Shown piece by piece: positions 26,425-37,000 of a stretch of DNA of 64,000 nucleotides (positions within the stretch are counted from its first letter, which is position 1; the number at the start of each line of letters is the position of its first letter). Source of the stretch: Membranipora membranacea (taxonomy: Eukaryota > Bryozoa > Gymnolaemata > Cheilostomatida > Membraniporidae); assembly GCA_914767715.1 (NCBI GenBank), contig OU612066.1:16929001-16993000 (forward strand), read 5' to 3'. The notes under the pieces were generated by a model that was given only the letters and a program-made list of their open reading frames with translations, searched no databases and was not told the origin of the DNA. A program made the position numbers and the translations under genes.

Positions 26425-28660
26425 CTGCAATGAAGAAAAATAGAAAAATAGTGCTGTAGAAACTCTTCCCGAATAGTTCAATGCTTGATGGCGCTACAAT
26501 CTTCTCGGTGCTATATGAAAGGGGGGCTTTTAACTCAATATTACTAACAAGGACTCTTGCTAATTCCAATTGGAAGGCACCCCCCCCCCCCCCCACCTAA
26601 CATACACATGCCACTAACGGATATGGAGCCGCCTGAGCACTTAGACTGACCTAGGACAAGCTTCAGACCAGTACATTACTATGATTGGTTGAATTTCTCT
26701 ACAATTACTACTTAGCGGAGTTGCGCAATCAAATACCTGTATTCTGTGAACTTGACAGTGCCAAATAAAATCCAAATTAAGCATAAGACTGATTTATCAT
26801 TTCCATGCCGCCGTTATTTCGGTGCGAAAGGTTAAAGTTTATTCTTTGTGTTGTCGGGTCTTTCTCTTTTTTAGACTGCCGTCTCGATGTTGATTTTTTG
26901 ATGAGACACAGAGCAATAAGAATCACAGTTCCGACTACGAAGCATAATCCTACTGCTACAACAGTAACACGTCCTGAGCTGTAATGAAGAATGGAAAATG
27001 AGTGAAAATGAGTCCCTCAAATTTCCAATATTATTCTCTAGTATAAGTCTTGGAGAGATCTTTGTTCAAAATCGCGTAATGTTTGATGGCACTATTTACT
27101 AGGTGAACGACATGGCAATAAATTTACATCATTGAAAGGCTGAAGGCTGAAGGCTGAAGGTTTAGCAAAACTTGGCTCAAAACTCGTCGCTTATTCAAAT
27201 TGGTAGACTCCACACCCCCAGAGAATTGCAACATCAGTTTGACGTTGACATTGACATTTCACATAATGTGAGCAAGGATTGGGCTCAAAATCACTCACTC
27301 ATTCTGGTTGAAAGAGCCCTAGGATCATTGCTTGGATCCTGGAAAACAGGCTTAATTATCAGCATCCGATCAACTCATCAGGTATAGGCTAGTCTGTGCC
27401 CCCAAGACTTTTGCCCCCCCCCCCCGCCCGACGGCCCCCGTCAGGTAGGCAGGCCAAGATTAATTCTGTATTATCACCTAGACAGCAGCTTGGTTGACCC
27501 GTATAGGCATCTCATGATTGTGAACCAATGTGTGTAAAAATACTTACATATTTTTCATAGTTTTACTTCATAATACGTAGCATATGAAGTGTAGTATATA
27601 ATAAATAACAAATGGTATGACTTATATAGCATTCTGATAACCTTCAGAAAAAACTTATTTTAGGCATTACTTACTCTTCCCAGAAGTTACAGCAATGCTG
27701 GCTGTCTTCATGCCCGCAGCAATGGCTGTCTGCGCCTGATGGAAGGTGCGGACAGACGAACAATGATGTTCCGTTGTCAAGGTCATCCGAGTGAAGGGAA
27801 TGGCACACTCTTGGATCTAAGGCAAAGAAATAAATTTTTCAAAATTTCTTGTCACATAACCTATAGATTTTTGGTGAGACACAACCAAGGAGTAACAGGG
27901 GAGAGGAGCAATAACTTTTTGCTCGGCCTTGGAAAAACCAAACTGGACAAAAGAATTCGGCCTAAAAAGTACCGGAACTAAGTTTGATAAACTATGAACA
28001 GACTTGATGCAACTATAAATAGTATTTTGGGTAGGTGAAATCAAATCTCTAGTTATCAAGATATCTACGTCCTACAAACCTCTTTTGTACCTTGCCTACA
28101 TTTATCAATATCTAAAGCCACTACTTTTCATTGTCACAGACACGAGAATGTGTTTTTGATATCTGTGGTAAGCAAAGTAGTCCTCCTAGGGGGAGGGAGG
28201 CTCACCTTCATTAGATCCTCGATATTCCTCCACACCAGCGACTGCCAAGTTTGCCTCTCTTGCATTTGACAGTCTTACCATGTGTTTAGGGTCATGAACA
28301 TGTTTGTATCCAGTGAAATTAAATAATGGACTTGAGGCATCAAGCTTGGCGTACGATCCTGAAGATAAGAAAGAAAAATATGAAAGAAATAAATTTGAAT
28401 TTCATAGTGTTATGCGTCTGTTATTGTAGACGTGACAGTTATGATAAGTAATGATAGTAATTATAAGGGGTTGTTCCGCTGATCTTATGGAACAAGCTGG
28501 GAAAAAAACTGAGCTCAGAAAAATGCTCAATTTAAACATTCCATTGAAAAAAGATGTCAGAAGTCAGATGCTGAGCATATGCATGGGTCTGCATCTCACC
28601 TCTTGGCAGCGTCAGATATATCAGAGCTAAGAATATGAGATGTAAGCTGACCGAGGTCAT
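26307..28660 (-). CDS. Shisa/STMC6-like type I membrane protein with two alternative last exons
   Basis: Exons: 28660-28600 (signal peptide MTSVSLHLIFLALIYLTLPR), 28358-28206, 27816-27675, then either 26978-26777 (long tail) or 26424-26307 (short tail). All junctions are GT-AG with matching phases (1, 1, 2). The predicted proteins are 185 and 157 residues. Exon 3 has the six-cysteine pattern of the Shisa/CYYR1/WBP1 superfamily: VCHSL, LFVCPHL, then HCCGHEDSQHCC. It lacks the extra Cys found between the CC pairs of classical Shisa proteins. Each last exon starts SGRVTVVAV, gives one membrane helix and a basic tail (KKSTSRRQSKKEKD or IKPRPRTQSILR). Such proteins act as membrane trafficking adaptors; the role here is inferred. 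No PPxY motif is seen. Confidence 0.75.
26521..26594. repeat. Family D remnant with poly-C end
   Basis: The left end is GGGGGGCTTTTAACTC. The right end is CTAATTCCAATTGGAAGGCA followed by a run of C. It is a shortened relative of 23895-24134, lying between the two alternative last exons of the Shisa-like gene. Confidence 0.5.
26777..26978 (-). CDS. Alternative last exon, long cytoplasmic tail
   Basis: Acceptor ATTACAG is followed by the helix SGRVTVVAVGLCFVVGTVIL and a tail of about 40 residues, rich in Lys/Arg/Ser near the membrane and ending MEMINQSYA, then TAA. The phase matches the upstream Cys-rich exon. Confidence 0.7.
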
Positions 28661-30693
28661 TGTTAGTGTCTCTACCTGCAGACAAACAAAGGCAGCTTGT
28701 TGCTCCGACATAAAACTTTGCCACAATGAAAAAAAAACCCTGTATGAAAACAACAGAACACTTGGCTGCACAATTTTCCTCTAAAACATTATTTCATTGC
28801 CAAAAAATCAACGTCCGTGGTTTGAAGTGACAAAATTAGACATTCAATTGGCATGAGCTTTCTTTTCTGTCATTTTTAATTCATGGATATTCATTATAAT
28901 CAATATTTATTAGTCATGAAAAAAGCTATCACCGGAGGCTCCAACTTCAAAGTATCAGCTTTTGAAGTTGGCATGTAGTCACCAAAAACAGTCATAAAAA
29001 ATTATCAACAGACACTCTGAAAGACACTGAAAATCCGTCACTAACTTACCTTAGGAGAGAAAATATTAGCATGAGTCTAGTTTGGATAGATTGAGGGTGA
29101 CTTACCATGTACTATATAGCATTGAATTTTGGCTAGCTGTAGCGGGAGGCAATATAGAGTAAAGAAAGTGAGTAAATGTCTTTTTTATTTGTTTATGTCA
29201 TGGATATTGAATATGTGACAAGTTTAGAATAAAAAAAGAACTAAATCATGGGGCTAGACAGATAGTTCGAAACTGGAGTTGTGGCAGCCACGGTTCAACG
29301 GTTTGCAAGCCAACAAAGGCCAGAATATCCATCCAGGCTGCATGCTGCAACCATCAACTATGCAACAAGCTCCCATGGCGAGCAGCCAGTCGCTTCCATA
29401 AGACTCCACTAGGGAGATCCTGGAGGTCCCACGCCATGTGCTCACCAAATAAATTAGCCTTTCATAAATGAGACCTAACCAAATGTTAGGTAGGTAGAAT
29501 CCGGAGAAGTTCAATGGTTCAATTCACTAAATGATAAAAGAATCAGCCTTTCAGACATCAAATGATGCAATCCTGCACTTTGGAGAAAAAAAATACAACA
29601 AAAGACATCCATAATTATGGTTAAAACAATACCTAATGTTTGAAGTTGTGGGTTCATGTCACGGTGACAAGACAACTCAAACAGAAATAAAATTGAATAA
29701 CATCCGTCAGACATTCGGAGTGAGATACTGAGCCATATGGGTACATTGCAACTTGTTATATGGTAAACAAGTAAAATAAAATTGATCTGTTTAACAAATA
29801 CAAAGCTATCGAGGGGTATACATTTTTTAACATTATTTCGTGTTTTTGTAAGTAAATTTGTATCAAAATGCCCAAGCATGTGTCCCGGAGTAAGAGTAAA
29901 TTGTTAGGAGTTATAATTTTCTTAAGTCTCGCAAAGTTTGAGGCGAAGTCTGTGGAATTAATTTCCACAATCATTATGCACCGGTAAAAATTAGAAATAT
30001 GTGAGGCCTATTTCCGGACAACAAAAAATCCCTGATGGTGCTTTCACAGGCTCAAGAAAAATATGGCATCATGCCTCGCTTGATTTTTGGGGAGGAGCCC
30101 AATGATTTATTGACTTCGATAAGAAATATGCTTTACAAAGCACATACACAACTAAGCCAGATTTGTCATGTGAACACCATTTTTGTTTTTATTCGAACAA
30201 AGAAAGTGGCCGGTAACAAGGCTGCAGCCAATCCATCCAATAAAACAATCCACCATTTTTTGTTAACATTTATTGACAACAAACTTCATCAATAAATGAC
30301 GTAATTCCGAATGTGCCAGAAGAAACAAAATATTAAAAAATGCAAAAAAAATGGAAGCCATAGACCGATCGGCGGAATACATAAAAAATGATTATGTCTT
30401 GGACATGAAATGGATGAATGTGTGTTGTCTAAATGACTTGAATTTTTTGAAGACTCGATGTGGTTGTGGAAGGCTAGTAAATACAATTGAAAGATTGCAA
30501 AGAAATGTATTTGATTGGGTTTTCAGAAAATGTGTGTCTCTGATGGGAAATTGATGTATAACGAAAAGAAAACTGCTCACAAGTAAAATCTGAAGCCAAG
30601 TTTATTTTAGCCGTTTTGAGTGTTTTATTGCATTCTGTCCAATTACTCAACGCAATCTTTTAATTTACTTTGGCCATCAACACATTTCACATA
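28661..30693. other. Intergenic, no gene recognised
   Basis: This is upstream of the Shisa-like gene. A GC-richer block at about 29260-29460 has an open minus frame (Trp/Cys-rich) that may be an old repeat; I cannot name it. A short perfect hairpin (CAACTTCAAA and its complement) sits near 28938-28970. Confidence 0.4.
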
Positions 30694-30760
30694 GCCGGCA
30701 GTGTCATACATGTCAAAGCTAAGAGCAAGAGATGTAAGCTGCTCGAGCTCGAGCTGAAAT
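30694..30760 (-). pseudogene. Degenerate copy of the Shisa-like signal-peptide exon
   Basis: The plus-strand text GTCAAAGCTAAGAGCAAGAGATGTAAGCTG closely matches GTCAGATATATCAGAGCTAAGAATATGAGATGTAAGCTG around 28610-28650, which is exon 1 of the Shisa-like gene. The start codon and donor are not preserved, so it looks like a decayed duplicate. No companion exons were found. Confidence 0.45.
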
Positions 30761-31132
30761 TCAAATTTATTTTTAGCAGCTAAATAGAGTACGTAGCTTG
30801 CAGCCAAATCAAGGGACCTTGATGCAATAAAACCTTATTGTGTTATCATGTGATTTTGTTACCTGTTACATGAAGTCATGTTTTTGGGTTACACTGAAAA
30901 AATTGTCTGCCGCATGGTATGTACTCTATGGTGTTGCAATCTAATTTAATCATGGCATGAGTGTTATATCTGTATACAAAAGTCTATTACGATAAGCACA
31001 AATATTTAAAGAAAGATAAGAAAGATCAAGTTAGTGCCAATGACAGGTACATATATATATGTGTTAAAAGCTGAACTCGTAGTCCTCACATATCTCAGAG
31101 AGGGTGCACATCGAATCTAGAGAAAGATAAAA

Positions 31133-32791
31133 ATGGGTAATACTAGGTCTAAGCTTCCCGTTCATACCACTTTATCAGGTCAGATCAGCCTTCCTGCACC
31201 GACCGGCGTCTCCGACTCAGCTCAACCGACTGCTCTCACTCAGCCAAACCCCGGAACTCAGACATCCCTGCCTGATGAGCCACAAGCAGAGGATCTACCT
31301 TCTCAGGATTGTTTGTTAACATGCCTGCCAGACTGTGTCATTTTGGAAATCCTCACATATTTAGATTTTAAATCCTTGAAATCTGTGGGCTCCACTTGCA
31401 AAACTTTGAAGGACGTAGCGTATATACCAAAACTATGGCGGCACCAGATACTGGATTTAGCAACTGAAGTTGGGCTAGAAGATCCGATGACGGTAGAGAG
31501 TTTCACAGAGAGGAGTATTTCCACCCTCAGAGTTAACATGATAGACAGAAAGAGGATCTTAGAGCCGAAACTTAAAGTAGCAAAGGAAAATATCAAACTG
31601 TTGACTTGTCATGGTGCAGAATGGACCAGGTTCTGTGTGGAAAATCTTCTTCTGTCGGTAGTGGATTCAATTATCAGCGATCCAATAGAACTTTTTGGAC
31701 ACTTTTCACACTTGCGCTGCTTGGTGCTTGTCCAAGCCAAAGATAGCGATAGACTCTGTGACAACTTTGAACAAGTTAGTGAAAACTGGGCCACAGCCAT
31801 TTCAAGGCTTGAAGACCGGGAAAAACTGGTACTTCTGATACATATCAAAGGTAGCGATGGCTTCAATGAACAGCAGAAAGCAAAAGAAGTGGGTGTTCAA
31901 GCAATCTTGTCAAAGATATCTAGCTCCATGTCTAACTTACGTGATCTGACTATTGGCAATACCTACACAACATCACACAACAACATGCCATACAAAGAAG
32001 TCCAGTTGGCTCAGTTAGCCCCAAACCTAGAGATGCTAAAAATCATGGATGGAGGAAGGGTAGAGAATCTTATGTGGATATCGAAGCAGTCACCAAACCT
32101 GAAACACCTTGTCGTCAACAATGTATCGGGGACTTGTTCTGGAACAAAGACAATGCTCAGCAGCTTCCATTGTTTAGAAAGTTTGGTTCTAGGACACCAG
32201 GAGTTGATTGCAGACCATGATTTACAAATTGTACCTCAAGGAGTAAAAGCCTTGCGTTTACGTGAATACCAACAACGACCACTTCACACAGAGACCGTAA
32301 CCAGACATAGACTAATAGAAAGTGCTCCACCTAATAGGTTAGTGTTTTTAGAGCTCGATATTCACTCACAATCTAGACACACTCATAACCTGTGTGAACT
32401 AATAGAGTCTTCACCAAAACTGCAGATTATCATTCTTTCTCGAAAGAATAACCGTGAAATGTCGGACATTTTTCACCAGTGTATAAAAAGTCACTGCAAA
32501 AATCTTTTCAGCCTGCTAGGAGTAGAATTACTAAACCGAGAAACGTTGCCCCCACAAAAGACCAGCTTCATAACAGAAAGTTATGGCCATGGGCAAACCC
32601 TGCTTGAGAAACCAAACAAACAAGGCCTCAGCATCAATTGGGTGGAAGTGAGGAGATTTTCCCCAAAATGGAGCAGGGCATACGGAACACATCTATTCTA
32701 TCCGCAGCGAGTTACTGAAACTTTGGAGAAATGTGATTTCTTTGCTGATGTTGAGGCTAAATTAGCGGTGGAATATTACAGGGATATATAA
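31133..32791 (+). CDS. Intronless F-box protein, 552 aa
   Basis: One uninterrupted frame runs from ATG 31133 to TAA. The N-terminus MGNTRSKL fits an N-myristoylation signal (Gly2, Ser6). A Pro/Thr/Gln-rich segment follows to about residue 55. An F-box spans about residues 62-105 (CLPDCVILEILTYLDFKSL, STCKTLKDVAYIPKLWRHQ), the part that docks Skp1 in SCF ubiquitin ligases. The remaining 440 residues have loose leucine-rich repeats (LRDLTIGN, LAPNLEMLKIMDGG, SPNLKHLVVNN, FHCLESLVLG), likely the substrate-binding part. Lack of introns, unlike its neighbours, suggests a retrocopy or a single-exon family. A polyadenylation signal lies downstream. The substrate is unknown. Confidence 0.8.
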   Translation: MGNTRSKLPVHTTLSGQISLPAPTGVSDSAQPTALTQPNPGTQTSLPDEPQAEDLPSQDCLLTCLPDCVILEILTYLDFKSLKSVGSTCKTLKDVAYIPKLWRHQILDLATEVGLEDPMTVESFTERSISTLRVNMIDRKRILEPKLKVAKENIKLLTCHGAEWTRFCVENLLLSVVDSIISDPIELFGHFSHLRCLVLVQAKDSDRLCDNFEQVSENWATAISRLEDREKLVLLIHIKGSDGFNEQQKAKEVGVQAILSKISSSMSNLRDLTIGNTYTTSHNNMPYKEVQLAQLAPNLEMLKIMDGGRVENLMWISKQSPNLKHLVVNNVSGTCSGTKTMLSSFHCLESLVLGHQELIADHDLQIVPQGVKALRLREYQQRPLHTETVTRHRLIESAPPNRLVFLELDIHSQSRHTHNLCELIESSPKLQIIILSRKNNREMSDIFHQCIKSHCKNLFSLLGVELLNRETLPPQKTSFITESYGHGQTLLEKPNKQGLSINWVEVRRFSPKWSRAYGTHLFYPQRVTETLEKCDFFADVEAKLAVEYYRDI

Positions 32792-34046
32792 ACATGATGT
32801 GCTGTGCTTGTCAAAACTCCGAAGAACAGTCAGTAACCTTTAAAAGGTACTCCAGACCAGCAGTGTTCCTTATGGTATCATTACGTCGGATACCAAAAAG
32901 ATAGTGGCTGCAGAAATTCTAAAGCGACAAAGAAGGTTCTTCCATCGGACAATTGAGATTTAGAAAAAAACAGTTTGGCTGATCAATATTCAACATAACA
33001 GATCAACGCTGAGAAATAATTCACTATTTTTAGCATGTTGTGTGGCAGCTACCTAATATTACTATCATGTAGTCTACCTGTAAAAAAACTAGTTTTTTTT
33101 CATGTGAGAACATAACTCCAAATCATTTCAAATAATATGGCATGCACAGCATTTTTGTATTATCAATTATATTATATATATTATATATTATTTATTAATT
33201 TATGAAAATAAATGAATTTGGTATTTATAACTGAACACATTAATTAACTTATTTCTGGATTGTGGTTGTCATAGGACAAATATTGTATATAACTTCGCAA
33301 GCTCGAGCTGTCATTTAAATAGAGAGTACGATTGAATTAATGAGCGACTGGAAACGTGGCACATCTAAATCGTTATTCTTTCTATGCCACTAAAAGAAGA
33401 TCAGCTGATTATGATGTAGACATATTCAGGTATTTTTAGTTTTAAGAATAATGATTGGGAGAAATGGTCATCTAAAGATAAACACTGTATATGCATCAAC
33501 CTGTCCTAAAGAAAGTCTCAAAAAACTGGCAGAATTGTCATGGACCGATAAGCCGGTAATTGGCTGTGGAGACAAATGTGCTGCTTTGGTGAGCTATATA
33601 AGAGTCGCGGCTACCCTCTTTTGATTTTATACAAAAATATTCCAAATGGGTTATATCAAGGAGTAAAGGTGTCTTAGGTTGATTATTGAAAATTAACATA
33701 CCATCAACTACCAAAGATATCTGTCTTGATTTATTTTGAAAGCTCATATTGGTCCTTGCAATGAGGAGAGATGATGATCCAAGTATGCTGGAGAGGAAAA
33801 CTCCTAGTCTATCTCCACTAGTTACTAGTCCAAAATCATAAAAATGCAGTACAACATCATCTGTGTACATTTATTGGAAAATAACCGGTACAGAGGCTAT
33901 TGTACTCGGGCTAAAGCATTTGTTGCATGTCAAAAGAAATTTTGCAAAGACCTAGTAGTCATTTATCTACACATAACTAATAGTGGAGGAACCTCTAGCA
34001 TTATTATCTCCTTACTTACTGCAGTGGTTAACCGACCATAAGAAGG
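32792..34046. other. 3' UTR of the F-box gene and spacer before FTCD
   Basis: The first 420 bases should be F-box 3' UTR, ending near the AATAAA at 33207-33212. The rest holds the FTCD promoter and 5' UTR; no core element could be assigned. Open frames at 33538-33870 (-) and 33844-34041 (+) have no support. Confidence 0.5.
33207..33212 (+). terminator. Polyadenylation signal of the F-box gene
   Basis: A perfect AATAAA on the + strand about 415 bases after the F-box stop codon, in a very AT-rich stretch. It is a plausible cleavage signal. Confidence 0.5.
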
Positions 34047-37000
34047 ATGCCAAAGATTGTGGAGTGTGTGCCTAACTTCTCTGAAGGCCAATCAAAAGAA
34101 GTAAGTTCAAGTTGAATTTTTACTAGACAACACTCTGTGACTCTGTCTGTCTATATCAAATTATTTTAATTTATTTGTAATAATAATATTAATACATGGC
34201 AAAAACCTCTCTCTGATGACATGTGTACTGGGTTGGCTGTGTAGCAACTAGCATAACTGGTAAGCACCCTCTCTTTGAATCAGCATATGCATGTTGAGTC
34301 AATGATGCAGAGAGAAAACTGTTGTTTGATCAAGCAGCTATTTCTGTCCTTGGTTTGATACAGTGTCAGATATAGAGATGACTTTGACATTTTAAATTAT
34401 TTCGCCTGTTTAATTCATTCCCTGAGAGAAGCTTGGTAATCTTCATTCCCTTCTCACGAGTATGCATATAACTTAGCACCTAGTGTGGCCTGTGTGGAAT
34501 CACTGAGTGAGTGGTCCAGAGCGCTTCACCTGGCAAGGCTAATCTACTCATACATTGAATTATCCTCTTTGATTGTACTTGCTAATGGTAATGAGAGAGT
34601 CGAGACTCGAGATGTCTATGAAATGACAAGCTTTCGATGAAGCGATCCGTTTAAACTTTACAAGCATAGGCTGGGAGGGCTCACAAGGGAACTTGAGTGG
34701 CATGTGTGCTCTGCTCGATATTGGTTGGTTGACCAAGTTTTCTTTGTTGTACACTTTTACTCTTCACAAGTAGCTCAGGTTGATTAGAACCCCATCAGTA
34801 CAGGCATGTTTCAAATCCTGTTGTATCTCAAAAAGAAACACTGACCGCTTTTACCACATGTAGGCTCCTCCGCATGATGGTGGCTGCCCGGCAGTTGAAG
34901 CCCTGCTGCGTGTCAGTTTCATAACCAGTGATTATATTCATGGAATATACCTTTCGCCAAGTAAGAATTGCCTGTGTAATAAGATCTAAATCATAATATT
35001 GTGTCTTACATCAGGGCCAGGCATTGGTTGCTTTCTCGTAGCACTAGTGTTGGCGGTTATGATTGCATATGAATCAGCTTCAATGATATGATAGTGGTTT
35101 CCAAAATTAATTCCAGGACTGATATAAGAAAATCTGGCTTGGAGTGTGTTGTTTGAGGGCATTTAAATATTGACCACAACTACAATCATCCAGTGCTCAT
35201 TTTTAGCCAGCCTAGGAGAAACTCAAAGCTCCATATACCATAATAATTGTCTTTCTACTATTCTTCTATAGACATGGATTTCGGTTGCTCCAGTATTTCA
35301 AGTCTGGCTGAATTGTGATCTTGCTGTCGGCTTTTTATCGATATTTGCAATTATAAGTATGCTTTGTTGAAAGTGAATTTAGATTAAAATGCTAAGCTTT
35401 TGTTCTATAATGCTGAAGTTCTTGTCACTGACCTTTCGCACCTTTATGACTTTGCTTTTAGTGCTGATGAATTCTGAGACATTTAGCAGATTTACCTGGA
35501 TGCTTGCGCTAAAACATTATATTTACATTGTATTCTGTATGTTTCACAGGTTATCGAGACTATTGCAAAGGCTATAGCCTCAGTCCCCGGCTGTTCTCTG
35601 TTAGACGTCGATCCAGGGGCGTCAACTAACCGTACCGTGTACACATTTGTTGGAGCACCGGAGGATGTTGTCAAAGGAGCACTTTCTGGCGCCTATGCTG
35701 CCTCACAGCTCATAGATATGAGTCAGCATAAGGGTATGTTTAGAGTTTACAAGAAGTACTACTAGAGAGCCCCCAGATGTGTGATACACAGAAATTTATG
35801 AAATTTAAAGACTGCATAGCTATGAACATTGAATAAGATGACTATATTATGGGCTATATCATGCTATTATCCCTCTCTAATAACCTTATGTCATGACGAG
35901 ACATGTTACATGCAAGGCATTAGCAAAACATGCAAGCAAAGTAGGACTGAAGACTTTTTATCTGGCCATATCTCAGCAGGTCATTCGCCTCCATCATGGA
36001 AACTGCACAGTATGTAACTCATTGATGGACATTATGGTGGAAGTTTGAAAGATTATTGACCCAGTAGCCCCCAAAGTATAAGTGAAACAACATGGGGGAA
36101 AACGTGTGTTAACTGGAACTGGAACCAGCAAGCGTATTACAAGAAAAGATTTGGCAGGATTGTAGCTGGTAAAACTACCAATATAGGGCTCTCGCATAAC
36201 TCTTAAACTATCAAAATGGGCACTTCACAAACGAGTAAAACCAAGGAGGAACAGTTAATCCTTGGTAAAAATATAACAATAGACAAGCTCTGCCCAGGCT
36301 TTGTGTCGTCTAATTTGCTCCCATACACATTTTATTTAATCGTTCCTCAAGCCTTAGCAAAAACAAATCCTCTTTCATTCTTTACAGCTTAGTTGTTTAT
36401 TTTTAATCAGATTGATCGGATAGACAATCCATGCTTTATTATCTCACTAATCCATACATCAATCACGTTATATTTGACAGGAGAGCACCCCAGGCTTGGT
36501 GCTCTAGATGTCTGCCCCTTTATACCAGTACAGGATGTTACCATGGAGGAATGTGTACAATGCGCTCACCAATTTGCAGCTGGTCTCGCTGCAACACTAA
36601 ACGTGCCTGGTAAATTTGCTAAAAACTTGGCTTAGATGTGCAAAACAAAATTTTAATGTATTTTGATAAGATGTTGGGTATACTATTATAGAAAGCCGGG
36701 TTCAACCAGACTGGCTTGGCTGACCTGTGGTGCTTGAAACTCTTCAAAGATATTCATAAACATATAAACATCTTGCTGGTAGTTCTATTAGTTCCTGGGA
36801 AGATAGGACAGTGAAAATCAACAATGTGAAGGTCAAAACCACAATAACAACACTATCAGGTTCAAACCAGTGCATCTGGTTTAGTATGCCTGGCATCTGG
36901 TGCTATGTTTGTCTATAGCCAGGGGGGGGGGGGGGCTAAGCAAGAGTATAAAGGATCAGACTAGGTACTATGGTGCTGTGGCTTTTCAACAGAGCCTGCC

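Noticed and set aside
29254-29514. Trp/Cys-rich minus-strand open frame
   Set aside because: No domain recognised; the block is GC-richer and may be an old repeat, but no second copy was found here to prove it.
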